Shown here piece after piece: positions 1-8,170 of a stretch of DNA of 53,729 bases. The notes below the pieces were generated by a model, which saw nothing but the letters and a program-made list of their open reading frames with translations, did no database searches and was not told the DNA's origin. The stretch is taken from the NCBI GenBank assembly GCA_944322355.1, contig CALUOT010000012.1, forward strand, positions 1 through 53,729, written 5' to 3'. The DNA comes from an uncultured Bacteroides sp. (GTDB taxonomy: Bacteria > Bacteroidota > Bacteroidia > Bacteroidales > Bacteroidaceae). Each line of letters begins with the position of its first letter. The first letter of the stretch is position 1. Both the position numbers and the translations under genes were made by a program.

Positions 1-65
1 ATCTTTCCTTTAAAGAAAAAACGTTTTCTTTATTCTGTCGGTGTAGAAATCTCGCGGTTTATAGG

Positions 66-73
66 TATCTTTG
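66..73 (+). promoter_or_regulatory. -7 promoter box of the small Cys-rich gene
   Basis: TATCTTTG fits the Bacteroides -7 consensus TAnnTTTG and lies 23 bp before the ATG at 97. No clear TTTG is seen 19-21 bp upstream. Confidence 0.4.
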
Positions 74-96
74 GAGCGATAAATACTTGACCGATT

Positions 97-543
97 ATGA
101 CAACATTGCAAGACATTCCTAAAAACTATGTGTACTGCTTCGCGTCCGACGAAGCATGCCCTCAGGCCGGCACTTGCCTGCATGCCCTTGCCGCACGGGT
201 TCTTACGGAAAGCGGAAAAAACGAACCGCTTCTGATACAATGCATCAACCCCAACTATGCTAAGCAACCCGCCGATAAGTGTACGTTCTATCGCGACAGT
301 GCTCCCGTGCGCTTTGCCCGGGGCATGGCACACCTTTTCGACGAACTGCCTTTGAAACAGGCGCGTGCCGTACGTCCCAGGGTGATGAATTGCTTTTCAT
401 GCAGAAGCATCTTCTTCCAAGCCCGGGGAGGCGAACGGCTTATCACACCGGAGGAACAGGAAGCCATAGCCCGCGTATTCCGTGCGACAGGGCTTGGCAT
501 CGAACCCAAGTATGATGAATATGTCTCCGCAATACGTTGGTAG
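97..543 (+). CDS. Small Cys-rich protein of unknown function, DUF6078-like
   Basis: A 148-residue soluble protein with no signal peptide or membrane segment. Cysteines near the N-terminus (C14, C21, C27) and a later CFSC pair could bind a metal or form disulfides, but no catalytic motif is recognised. Size and the N-terminal pattern (YxYC, then CPxAxxCLH) resemble the Bacteroidetes family DUF6078, whose function is unknown; this family call is from memory. The gene stands alone behind its own -7 box. It faces the outer membrane protein gene tail to tail, and a palindromic repeat array plus a bidirectional terminator lie between them. Confidence 0.75.
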   Translation: MTTLQDIPKNYVYCFASDEACPQAGTCLHALAARVLTESGKNEPLLIQCINPNYAKQPADKCTFYRDSAPVRFARGMAHLFDELPLKQARAVRPRVMNCFSCRSIFFQARGGERLITPEEQEAIARVFRATGLGIEPKYDEYVSAIRW

Positions 544-577
544 ACAACATATTAACAGTTTATTACAATTTACTCTT

Positions 578-707
578 GATAAACTCGCAGTTTATCAGGG
601 ATAAACTAACAGTTTAGTACGGATAAACTATCAGTTTACTGAGGATAAACTATCAGTTTACTGAGGATAAACTAACAGTTTATCGGCGGTAAACTGAACG
701 TAAACTG
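578..707. repeat. 22-bp palindromic tandem array A
   Basis: Units start at 578, 600, 622, 644 and 666, exactly 22 bp apart, with a degenerate sixth at 688. The core is GATAAACT, three bases, AGTTTATC, so each unit is a palindrome with 6- to 8-bp arms. The array lies between the stop at 543 and the terminator at 726-757, so it would be in the 3' UTR of the upstream gene. Confidence 0.9.
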
Positions 708-725
708 CTAAGTGAGCAGGCATTA

Positions 726-757
726 AAAAAGGTTGTCCCACGCGGAACAACCTTTTT
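726..757. terminator. Bidirectional terminator between convergent genes
   Basis: AAAAAGGTTGT at 726-736 pairs with ACAACCTTTTT at 747-757 across a 10-base loop. The T run on both strands suits termination of both convergent genes. Confidence 0.8.
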
Positions 758-779
758 GTATGCGAAAGAAAGCGGTTTA

Positions 780-2459
780 TCAGAAACGCATGCCCAGTGT
801 AAGCAACACCTGGCTACGGCTGAATTTCATCTTCGTAGCCTGCGGAGTAATATAACTGGTGACATTACCATCTACCTCCGGATAGACAAACGGATAGAAG
901 TCGGCTTTCTGCGAAGTGAATTTATAGGCCAAGTCCGCATAGAACATCGAACCACTGTAGCCGATACCCAACGTATAGTTGTTCAACGACTTATAGTTCA
1001 GGAAGTCCGTATCCGTACGGATGGAGTTGACCGGCAGTGCCTTCACTGCATCACTGTCGATGGGAGAAGTGGTCAAGTTGTATCCTACGCGCAAGGCAAA
1101 CTGAGGAATCACCCGATACTCAGCCCCCACGCGGAACGTATGAGAACCCTTCAAATAGTATTCGGCTTCCCCCGTTTCATAATCCATCCGCATCCCATCC
1201 GTATCGTTGAATTTAGTATGCGAATAGTCCTGATATTCATATTCGGCACCCAGTGCCAGGTAGTTTCCCACCGTATAGCCCAAGCTGACATTGTACGTCC
1301 ACGGAGTCTTGAGCTGATATTCCAGCTTCATGTCTCCCCCGTTCAAATAGTCATAAGTATCGATAACCTCCGATGCAAAATCCGAAGTCAAAATGGCCGA
1401 GGTGCTATGGGTCAGCTTATAGAATATCGGCGTATGAAAAGCCAGACCGATGCGCAACGGGGAATACTGGAAAGGCCGGATGATGGCACCAAACTTAAAG
1501 TCGACACCCGCACCACTGATGTTGTTGTAACTTTCCAACTGGTATCCTGCTCCTCCCTGCCCCTGGCTGTCTTCATTATATAAGGTATACTTGTTATAAT
1601 CCAAGTCGTAAGCACCGATAGTGACTCCCAAATAGACCCGATCGCTTAAGTTGAAAGCAATGTTGAAGTCATATTCGTCAATACCACCGCTTTCACGCGA
1701 ACGGTATTCACGCAAGTAGGGCGTTTCACCGGCTATGGTCGTATAGAAATCATAATTTTGGTAAGCCAGGCTATTGGGCTTTCCGTCTGCTCCCGTTGCA
1801 TCGAGGGTTAAGTTGTTATTCGAGTCCAAATAGTATTGCTGCCCTTGGTCGTTTTTATACAGATAGTCTGTTGGGGTTGTGGTAATCTCCGGATCTATCA
1901 GATAACCATTCCAAGCCAATGCCGAAAGCCATCCAATGTTATTGTTTGTAAAGCTATTCCCATTATTCCAGTCACCGGGTGTAAGTCCGTCGGTTAAAGC
2001 TGCAATCTGGGACAATTGCGATAATCCGCCTAAATCTCCCGCCATAGTCATGTTGCGGTGAAAGTTCTTCGCCTTGTGATAATTGAAACCGAAATTCACA
2101 TAGCGCAGGGTAGTTTCATTCCCCACTTTAAAAGAATAGACCAAACCGATGTTATCGAAATTCCAACGATTCTTCGAAGCCGAATAGCTATTGCCTCCAT
2201 AATCCGCATCAGCGGCCAGTGAGGAATAGCCGAAAGAAACCATGACATCGCTGCTACGATAGATTCCGATACCAGCCGGATTGGTACCCATAGTGGAAAT
2301 ATCACCCCCCAAAGCTCCCATGGCTCCTCCCATACCCACAAAGCGGGCTGTACCATCCAAGTCCTTGGATGTAAAGTCAACCGCATCGTATATCGTCTGC
2401 GCATTGATTTGTGTCATGGCAAGCAAAGCCAGCGACACAGCAAATACAATTTTCTTCAT
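780..2459 (-). CDS. Outer membrane beta-barrel protein, FadL/OmpP1-like
   Basis: A 559-residue protein with a signal peptide (MKKIVFAVSLALLAMTQINAQ) and a C-terminal strand ending in Phe, as expected of a porin-like barrel. The N-terminal part after the signal (GTARFVGMGGAMGALGGDIS, then a TNPAGIG motif) is typical of the OmpP1/FadL/TodX superfamily, often labelled hemin receptor in Bacteroides annotations. Members pass hydrophobic molecules across the outer membrane; the ligand here is unknown. It is the last minus-strand gene before the terminator at 726-757. The gene for a secreted low-complexity protein lies upstream, 142 bp away, with a long hairpin between. Confidence 0.85.
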   Translation of the reverse strand: MKKIVFAVSLALLAMTQINAQTIYDAVDFTSKDLDGTARFVGMGGAMGALGGDISTMGTNPAGIGIYRSSDVMVSFGYSSLAADADYGGNSYSASKNRWNFDNIGLVYSFKVGNETTLRYVNFGFNYHKAKNFHRNMTMAGDLGGLSQLSQIAALTDGLTPGDWNNGNSFTNNNIGWLSALAWNGYLIDPEITTTPTDYLYKNDQGQQYYLDSNNNLTLDATGADGKPNSLAYQNYDFYTTIAGETPYLREYRSRESGGIDEYDFNIAFNLSDRVYLGVTIGAYDLDYNKYTLYNEDSQGQGGAGYQLESYNNISGAGVDFKFGAIIRPFQYSPLRIGLAFHTPIFYKLTHSTSAILTSDFASEVIDTYDYLNGGDMKLEYQLKTPWTYNVSLGYTVGNYLALGAEYEYQDYSHTKFNDTDGMRMDYETGEAEYYLKGSHTFRVGAEYRVIPQFALRVGYNLTTSPIDSDAVKALPVNSIRTDTDFLNYKSLNNYTLGIGYSGSMFYADLAYKFTSQKADFYPFVYPEVDGNVTSYITPQATKMKFSRSQVLLTLGMRF

Positions 2460-2477
2460 ACTTGTTCTTAGAATTTA

Positions 2478-2552
2478 AGGCACGGATTACACGGTTGGGC
2501 TCTACTCCTCTGTCGCCATGAATTGTCCGATTTACCCGTGTAATCCGTGCCT
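2478..2552. repeat. 17-bp perfect inverted repeat between two exported-protein genes
   Basis: AGGCACGGATTACACGG at 2478-2494 is the exact reverse complement of 2536-2552, with a 41-base loop. An imperfect AATTTAA match extends the outer end. There is no T run, so it is not a standard terminator. It may be a REP-like element or a processing hairpin in the mRNA of the two flanking minus-strand genes. Confidence 0.75.
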
Positions 2553-2601
2553 ATTTAAATTATTGTTAGATAAGCTGTTTGTCAATTTATAACCACACCG
2601 A

Positions 2602-3897
2602 TTATCGTCTCCGGCCTCCGCCGCCTCCACTTGAACGAGTAGCACCGCCTCCTGATGAACGGAAGCTGCTACCTCCACCCGACGAGAAGGACGAACGACT
2701 CGAACTAGAAGACCGGCTATTGAAACTCCGCGAGTTGTTATTATAGTTGCTACTACGCCGTGATTGCGACTGATAAGTCCGTGAAGGCATCGTTGAACTG
2801 CTTCCCCGATTGTATGTCGCCGTACCTCTCCGGCTCGAACCGCTAACTCCACTTTGGCGCATGGTTGAAGTCCGGCTTCCGATGCCGTAAGAAGAACTTC
2901 TGGTACTGCTCGGACGTGTATAAGCACCTTGACGTCTGGCCGACGAAGTAGAACGAACAGAACCGCTGTTCCAAGTAGTAGCACGGGTTCCGACCACACG
3001 TCTTGTCGTACTGGAGGTACGGCCTGACTGACTGGAAACCCGTCGGCTTGTTGCCGTAGAGCGTTGTCCGGCCACACGCGTAGTTCCTCCGCCTGCTATG
3101 CGCAATCCTGAAGAACGACCTGCGCTGCGGGTAGCATAGGAGCGACGGGAAGTATATACATCGCGCGGTCCCCAATATCCGGGTCCATGATGATGGTGAT
3201 GATGCCATCCCCAATCGTAGTAATAGGGATGATGCCAACCCCATCCCCAACTGAAGCCCCAACCATACCAACCAGCATAGAAGCCTCCCCAGCCCCAATC
3301 GTACCAAGGCCAGCCCCAACCCCAGCTGTAATTATAGCGCCAATCCCACCACAAACGGTTAGTAAACGTGGGGAACGCGTAGGCATAAAGTCCGTCGGTA
3401 TAGACATTCCAATCCCACGAGTTTAATCCGTAGACCACATCCCAATAGAGCGGACTACTGATACTGATGGCATAACGAGGATTACGGAAGCGAATAATAC
3501 GCATGGCATATTCGTAATCATCTTCCGAGCCATCAAATCCGTTAACCCACTCTCCATCAGGATCAGGTACAGCCTTTTCCTCAATATACAGTGTATCTTC
3601 TGCTTGCGAAAAATCATACTCTTTAGCATCGTAGCGACGGTTATATTCGTCCACATCGCGCACATTTCCCTTTTTATCCTTTACTACAATGGTCGTATTT
3701 CCCGAAGTCGTACACACCACCGGCTGCTTAGTTTCCACCACAATCACATTCTCCGGTGCATGGCGGGTAGTCGACTTTTCACTCTTTACGACCTTCTTTT
3801 TAGAAGGTACATAGTAAAGGTCGTCATTTCCACTCTGTGCCATCAGTGTCCAAGGGAGGCACAGGGCTAAAAGTGATAAAAAAACAATCTTTTTCAT
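2602..3897 (-). CDS. Secreted low-complexity protein, Trp/Gly/His-rich then Arg/Ser-rich
   Basis: About 431 residues with a signal peptide (MKKIVFLSLLALCLPWTLMAQ). A charged region follows, then roughly residues 160-245 very rich in Trp, Gly, Tyr and His including a run of six His, then a C-terminal 185 residues dominated by Ser, Arg, Gly and Thr that ends GGGGGRRR. No enzyme motif is seen. The composition suggests an exported, possibly surface- or polymer-binding protein with a disordered basic tail; this is inference. An ATG two codons upstream (3903) is an alternative start. A -7 box lies at 3940-3947. Confidence 0.8.
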   Translation of the reverse strand: MKKIVFLSLLALCLPWTLMAQSGNDDLYYVPSKKKVVKSEKSTTRHAPENVIVVETKQPVVCTTSGNTTIVVKDKKGNVRDVDEYNRRYDAKEYDFSQAEDTLYIEEKAVPDPDGEWVNGFDGSEDDYEYAMRIIRFRNPRYAISISSPLYWDVVYGLNSWDWNVYTDGLYAYAFPTFTNRLWWDWRYNYSWGWGWPWYDWGWGGFYAGWYGWGFSWGWGWHHPYYYDWGWHHHHHHGPGYWGPRDVYTSRRSYATRSAGRSSGLRIAGGGTTRVAGQRSTATSRRVSSQSGRTSSTTRRVVGTRATTWNSGSVRSTSSARRQGAYTRPSSTRSSSYGIGSRTSTMRQSGVSGSSRRGTATYNRGSSSTMPSRTYQSQSRRSSNYNNNSRSFNSRSSSSSRSSFSSGGGSSFRSSGGGATRSSGGGGGRRR

Positions 3898-3939
3898 ACC
3901 CATGCGTTTTTAGTAGTTATCAGTCTATTGTTTTCTCTA

Positions 3940-3972
3940 CAAAGATAATGCCTTTCTTATAATTAAATGAAA
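3940..3972 (-). promoter_or_regulatory. Promoter of the secreted low-complexity protein
   Basis: On the minus strand TATCTTTG (3940-3947) is preceded 21 bp upstream by TTTC (3969-3972), close to the Bacteroides TTTG/TAnnTTTG pattern. Confidence 0.5.
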
Positions 3973-4012
3973 GAAACCGCCATATATTGCATCGTTTTTC
4001 CCAAAATCAGCC

Positions 4013-4020
4013 TATCTTTG
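4013..4020 (+). promoter_or_regulatory. -7 box of prmA
   Basis: TATCTTTG lies 93 bp before the prmA ATG, with a T run (3994-3998) in the -33 region. The promoters of prmA and of the divergent gene share the 3904-4113 gap. Confidence 0.5.
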
Positions 4021-4113
4021 TACAAATTGTCTATAGTAACAAACAAATATACGGAAAATTAGAACACCCGCTTTAATAAAGCTTCAGTATTTAACAAACT
4101 TAATATCAAAACA

Positions 4114-4965
4114 ATGAAATATTTAGAATTTATCTTTCACACCACTCCGTGTACCGAGACGGTGAACGATGTGCTAAGTGCCATCCTGGCTGATGTCGGA
4201 TTCGAAAGTTTCATGGAGCAGACAGACGGTATAGCAGCTTATATTCAAGCCGGACTGTATGAGGAAGAAGCACTCAAACAAGCCATAGAGAACTATCCGC
4301 TGCCCGATACGCAGATAACTTACACTTATACAGAAGCAGAAGACAAAGACTGGAATGAAGAATGGGAGAAAAACTTTTTCCAACCCATCGTGATCGGTGA
4401 CCGATGCGTCATTCACAGTACCTTCCATCAGGATGTTCCCTCAGCCGAATATGACATCGTCATCAATCCCCAGATGGCTTTCGGGACAGGACACCACGAA
4501 ACCACCAGCCTCGTCATCCATGAGCTACTGAAAAGCGACCTAAAAGGGAAAAACGTACTCGACATGGGATGCGGCACTTCTATTCTGGCTATTCTGGCCC
4601 GAATGCGGGGAGCAGCGCTATGTACAGCCATTGATATTGACGATTGGTGTGTGCGCAATTCGATAGAAAATATTGAACTGAACCATCTGGATCACATCAA
4701 GGTCTACCAAGGTGATGCTTCTTCGCTGGTTGGCAAAGGTCCGTTCGATGTGGTGATAGCCAACATCAACCGTAATATTTTATTAGCAGACATGGAACAA
4801 TACGTCAACCGCATGAATAGCGGAGGTCTTTTGCTGATGAGTGGTTTTTACACCGACGATATTTCCGCCATTCGTACCGAAGCGGAAAGACTGGGACTCA
4901 CTTTTATAGAAAGTCAGGAAAAAAACAGATGGGCAGTGGTAAAGTTTTTACTTCAACCGAAGTGA
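4114..4965 (+). CDS. prmA: Ribosomal protein L11 methyltransferase
   Basis: A 283-residue class I SAM-dependent methyltransferase. The SAM-binding motif I is VLDMGCGTSILAI, preceded by the family signature MAFGTGHHETT, and the NINRNIL stretch corresponds to the NPPY-like motif (N-I-N) of PrmA. It methylates ribosomal protein L11 in the cytoplasm. Length is normal for Bacteroidetes PrmA. The start ATG at 4114 is the first in frame after the promoter. Its 3' end overlaps the converging lysozyme gene by 18 bp, and no terminator separates the two. Confidence 0.93.
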   Translation: MKYLEFIFHTTPCTETVNDVLSAILADVGFESFMEQTDGIAAYIQAGLYEEEALKQAIENYPLPDTQITYTYTEAEDKDWNEEWEKNFFQPIVIGDRCVIHSTFHQDVPSAEYDIVINPQMAFGTGHHETTSLVIHELLKSDLKGKNVLDMGCGTSILAILARMRGAALCTAIDIDDWCVRNSIENIELNHLDHIKVYQGDASSLVGKGPFDVVIANINRNILLADMEQYVNRMNSGGLLLMSGFYTDDISAIRTEAERLGLTFIESQEKNRWAVVKFLLQPK

Positions 4966-5823
4966 ATCCAATTGCGCTTGTGTGCCATTGAACACATCCA
5001 GGTCCACTTCTTTTTCCACTCCGGGCACTATGCCTGCATCAGTATGCTGCCAGAAATGCCATGCCCCCTCATAGCGTACGGAGTCCACATAGTAGTGGGC
5101 AATCCAGTAAGGATAAGCGTCAAACACCGGATTGTCCAGATGGCGCATTTTAAACTTATAAGATGTGTAAAGAATCGGCTTCACGCCATAGTAGGCTTCC
5201 ACTTGATCGAGCCATGTCTTGACCGCGTTCTGAAACTCTTTTTTGCTGCGCTTGCCACGATCTTCCACATCAAGTACCGGGGGAAGATCGCCGGCACACA
5301 GTTTGACTTTTCGGATAAAAAAGTCTGCCTGCTTACGAGCGTCTGTATGAGGCCGGAAAAAATGATAGGCTCCCCGTACAAAATTATATTTCTTGGCAGA
5401 ATCGAAGTGTTGCGTAAATGTATCGTCACTATGATCCCCTCCTTCCGTAGCCTTCATGAATACAAAATGAATAGGGAATCTCTCCGTACGTGTCTGCGAC
5501 AGCCGCTTCCAATCAATATCACCTTGAAAATGGGAAATGTCGATACCATGTACCTCATAATCGCAAGGAATGCATACACCGTAACCTTTCATCCCGTAAC
5601 AAGGCTTCCAACGATAAGAATAAGGACGGATGAAAAACCAATAGAAACCGGCAGCGAAAAACAAGACTATACAAACGGCCATAACATTGCGCAGCCACAC
5701 AGGCATCACACGTTCCTCTTTTGGAGAGGGTTGCCTTCTCCCTCCCTTGGAAGTGGATACACGACTACGTGCAGCAGTCGTGGTTTTCTTAACGCGATTA
5801 TTCTTCTTAGGCCGTGCTACCAT
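4948..5823 (-). CDS. Membrane-anchored GH25 lysozyme
   Basis: About 291 residues. A basic N-terminus (ARPKKNNRVKKTT) is followed by one membrane segment (VMAVCIVLFFAAGFYWFF) and then a glycoside hydrolase family 25 domain. HGIDISHFQGDIDW carries the first catalytic Asp, FMKATEGG follows, and PPVLDVED carries the Asp/Glu pair. GH25 enzymes cleave the MurNAc-GlcNAc bond of peptidoglycan; type II topology would place this domain in the periplasm. The start is taken at 5823 (MVARPKK) because the -7 box at 5848-5855 puts the upstream ATG at 5850 inside the promoter. Confidence 0.9.
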   Translation of the reverse strand: MVARPKKNNRVKKTTTAARSRVSTSKGGRRQPSPKEERVMPVWLRNVMAVCIVLFFAAGFYWFFIRPYSYRWKPCYGMKGYGVCIPCDYEVHGIDISHFQGDIDWKRLSQTRTERFPIHFVFMKATEGGDHSDDTFTQHFDSAKKYNFVRGAYHFFRPHTDARKQADFFIRKVKLCAGDLPPVLDVEDRGKRSKKEFQNAVKTWLDQVEAYYGVKPILYTSYKFKMRHLDNPVFDAYPYWIAHYYVDSVRYEGAWHFWQHTDAGIVPGVEKEVDLDVFNGTQAQLDSLRLK

Positions 5824-5847
5824 AATTATTACGGATAAAACATCGCA

Positions 5848-5855
5848 CAAAGGTA
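5848..5855 (-). promoter_or_regulatory. -7 box of the GH25 gene
   Basis: TACCTTTG on the minus strand, 24 bp upstream of the start at 5823. No convincing -33 element is seen. Confidence 0.4.
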
Positions 5856-5879
5856 CGTAGATTATCTGGAAAAACGAAT

Positions 5880-5913
5880 CAAAAAGGGCGTATCCTTTCG
5901 CAATACACCCTTT
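5880..5913 (-). terminator. Hairpin with T run upstream of the GH25 promoter
   Basis: On the minus strand AAAGGGTGTAT pairs with ATACGCCCTTT, one mismatch, followed by TTTTTG. It would end transcripts that read through from the phosphofructokinase gene and array B. Confidence 0.65.
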
Positions 5914-5980
5914 CTCATCACTTTTTTACTACTTGTTTAACGTGAGAACCCTATACACTCCTGAGTGAATTATGATTATT

Positions 5981-6231
5981 CTCACTACTTTCCCGTCCCT
6001 TTCGTACTACCTCGGTCCTCCCTTTGTGCTACCTTGATATTTTCTCTAAGCCTTAGAGTGAATGTCTCTAAGCCTTAGAGTGAATGTCTCTAAGCCTTAG
6101 AGCGAATGTCTCTAAGCCTTGGAGCGAATGTCTCTAAGCCTTGGAGCGAATGTCTCTAAGCCTTGGAAAATCTATCGAGATAGCACAAAAGGAGAGCCGA
6201 GGTAGTACGAAAGGGACGGGAAAGCAGTGAG
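5981..6231. repeat. Composite 22-bp array B flanked by 51-bp inverted arms
   Basis: The centre, 6043-6167, has units starting at 6043, 6065, 6087, 6109, 6131 and 6153 (last partial), each built on CTCTAAG-C-CTTAGAG. The flanks 5981-6031 and 6181-6231 are 51-bp imperfect inverted repeats. The left arm also shows a 22-bp period (xxRCTACC-like starts at 5982, 6004 and 6026). The whole could form one large hairpin or cruciform with side hairpins. It lies between the 3' end of the phosphofructokinase gene and a terminator. Confidence 0.9.
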
Positions 6232-6247
6232 ATAGTCTTAACGCGAA

Positions 6248-6300
6248 AGGGTGTGCCATACACCCGTTATGACACACCCTCACAAACCTGTTCTTATATT
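6248..6300 (-). repeat. Dispersed 3'-end hairpin element, copy 1
   Basis: On the minus strand this about 53-bp segment, starting 8 bp after the phosphofructokinase stop, contains AGGGTGTGTCATA pairing with TATGGCACACCCT. It matches 27098-27150 downstream of the M24 peptidase gene at about 47 of 53 positions and in the same sense orientation. There is no T run, so it may stabilise or process the mRNA rather than end it. Confidence 0.75.
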
Positions 6301-6308
6301 GAGTTACG

Positions 6309-7955
6309 TTATTTAGCTTGTTCCAACTGCAAAGTTTTCGTCGGTTGGTCACACACTTCAGTCGGACCGAAATACTGGATAGGACCCGGATATACATAAT
6401 CTGTCTCCTTGGCCCAACGGTCACGCTGCGCGGCAAATGCCTTGAAAGGCGCACCGTCCAGTTTCACCAAGGCTTTCTGGATTACCGGCTTCATCTCGCC
6501 ATGACGACGTTCCATGTTCATCATCATAGTGATAGGCACACCGCCTGCTATCCATTGGTCGGCCGGAGCAGTCGTGTTGCGTACCGATGACATGTATCCC
6601 GTCTTGCCGTTACCGATCAAGGCAGCAGCCGTATAACCCAATGAGTAACAATAATCGGCATCGAAGTTTGACGGAGCAGCACAACGACCTTCATAACCGA
6701 AGAAGTGATGCTGGGCAGCAAACTTACCTGTGTACTTGCCTTCTTCTTTCCACTGAGCCAACTTGGTATTCACCATTTCGCTCAACAGTTTTTCAGTTTC
6801 GATGAGAGAGACCTGTACGTTACCATGCGGGTCGCGATCCAATGTTAATTGACGGGCAACACCTTCGGGCAAGCTGGCATAAACAGCCGAATTCTCGGGC
6901 GACAACTTGCGAATGATATAATCGCGCTGTGCCGAACGTTTTACCTGAGAGAACTCGATGGCATTGGCAGCCAGGAAATCATTCAGTTCTGCAATCAGAC
7001 GCTTCATGGCAGGAATGAATTCAATCAATCCTTCGGGAATGAGCACTGTACCGAAGTTATTGCCTTGCGCAGCACGATCGGCTACGATTTGTGCGATATA
7101 AGTAACCACATCATCCAGTGACATATTCTTGGCTTCAATTTCTTCTGAAATCAGACAGATGTTAGGTTGAACCTGCAAGGCACATTCCAAAGCGATGTGT
7201 GAAGCCGAACGGCCCATCAACTTAATGAAGTGCCAATACTTGCGAGCCGAGTTACAGTCGCGTTGGATATTTCCAATCACTTCGGAATAAGTCTTACAAG
7301 CCGTATCAAAACCAAAAGAAGTCTCAATCATTTCGTTCTTCAAGTCACCGTCAATGGTCTTGGGACAACCGATAACCTGTACTCCGTATTGCTTGGCCGC
7401 ATAATACTCGGCCAACACACAGGCATTCGTATTCGAGTCATCGCCACCTATGATTACCAGTGCTTTGATACCCAGTTCTTTCAATATCTCATACCCTTTT
7501 TCAAACTGTTCTACTTTCTCCAGTTTCGTACGTCCTGAACCTATGATGTCGAAACCACCGGTATTGCGGTATTCATCGATGATGTCGGCTGTCAGTTCCA
7601 TGTAATTGTGGTCTACCAATCCACCGGGTCCCAAGATAAAACCGTAAAGTTTGTTAGCCGGATTCAACTTCTTAATACCATCAAACAAACCCGAAATCAC
7701 GTTATGTCCACCGGGAGCCTGACCGCCCGAAAGGATCACACCCACGTTCATAGCAGGGCAAGTCGTAGCCTCATCCGTAGCCTCAAATTTAATAAGAGGC
7801 ATACCATACGTGTTGGGAAACAATTTCTGAATCTCTTCCTGATCGGCTACCGACCGGGTAGCGGCACCGGCCACTGCTTTCACATGACCCTTCAACGCCT
7901 GAGGAAGTTTGGGCTGATAAGCCGCCCGAGCAATTTGCAATGCACTTTTTGTCAT
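6309..7955 (-). CDS. pfp: Diphosphate--fructose-6-phosphate 1-phosphotransferase (PPi-PFK)
   Basis: A 548-residue long-type phosphofructokinase. The phosphoryl-donor loop reads [11 protein letters not shown] (residues about 168-178). The second Asp of GGDDS, in place of Gly in ATP-dependent enzymes, is the known marker for PPi use. [10 protein letters not shown] (about 198-207) holds the catalytic Asp, and [12 protein letters not shown] is the N-terminal phosphate loop. It interconverts fructose 6-phosphate and fructose 1,6-bisphosphate with PPi/Pi in glycolysis. The start at 7955 ([10 protein letters not shown]) is preferred over the frame's first ATG because the promoter at 7990-8021 lies inside the longer version. 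Confidence 0.94.
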   Translation of the reverse strand: MTKSALQIARAAYQPKLPQALKGHVKAVAGAATRSVADQEEIQKLFPNTYGMPLIKFEATDEATTCPAMNVGVILSGGQAPGGHNVISGLFDGIKKLNPANKLYGFILGPGGLVDHNYMELTADIIDEYRNTGGFDIIGSGRTKLEKVEQFEKGYEILKELGIKALVIIGGDDSNTNACVLAEYYAAKQYGVQVIGCPKTIDGDLKNEMIETSFGFDTACKTYSEVIGNIQRDCNSARKYWHFIKLMGRSASHIALECALQVQPNICLISEEIEAKNMSLDDVVTYIAQIVADRAAQGNNFGTVLIPEGLIEFIPAMKRLIAELNDFLAANAIEFSQVKRSAQRDYIIRKLSPENSAVYASLPEGVARQLTLDRDPHGNVQVSLIETEKLLSEMVNTKLAQWKEEGKYTGKFAAQHHFFGYEGRCAAPSNFDADYCYSLGYTAAALIGNGKTGYMSSVRNTTAPADQWIAGGVPITMMMNMERRHGEMKPVIQKALVKLDGAPFKAFAAQRDRWAKETDYVYPGPIQYFGPTEVCDQPTKTLQLEQAK

Positions 7956-7989
7956 ATCTCTATATTTAAAGGTGTTTTTTAAGACGGGG

Positions 7990-8021
7990 CAAAGTTCGCT
8001 TTTTTCCGCAATAAATGCAAA
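7990..8021 (-). promoter_or_regulatory. pfp promoter
   Basis: Minus strand: TTTG (8018-8021), 20 bp, GAACTTTG (7990-7997). Spacing is ideal for the Bacteroides primary sigma factor; the -7 box deviates at its first base. Confidence 0.55.
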
Positions 8022-8143
8022 CGCTGAGAAAAATTTTATGTTCCGGCACTGCAATCGGTGTCGTTGCAGCACTGCAACAGGCCGCGAAAAGGGGAAGCAT
8101 GCAAATTATGAGCCGAAGCCGTTGCATTTCGAAGGATATTGCG

Positions 8144-8151
8144 TACTTTTG
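8144..8151 (+). promoter_or_regulatory. -7 box of the DUF3667 pair
   Basis: TACTTTTG on the plus strand 19-31 bp before the possible starts at 8171 and 8183. The -33 match is weak. Confidence 0.4.
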
Positions 8152-8170
8152 CCATGGATAAAACAGAAGA

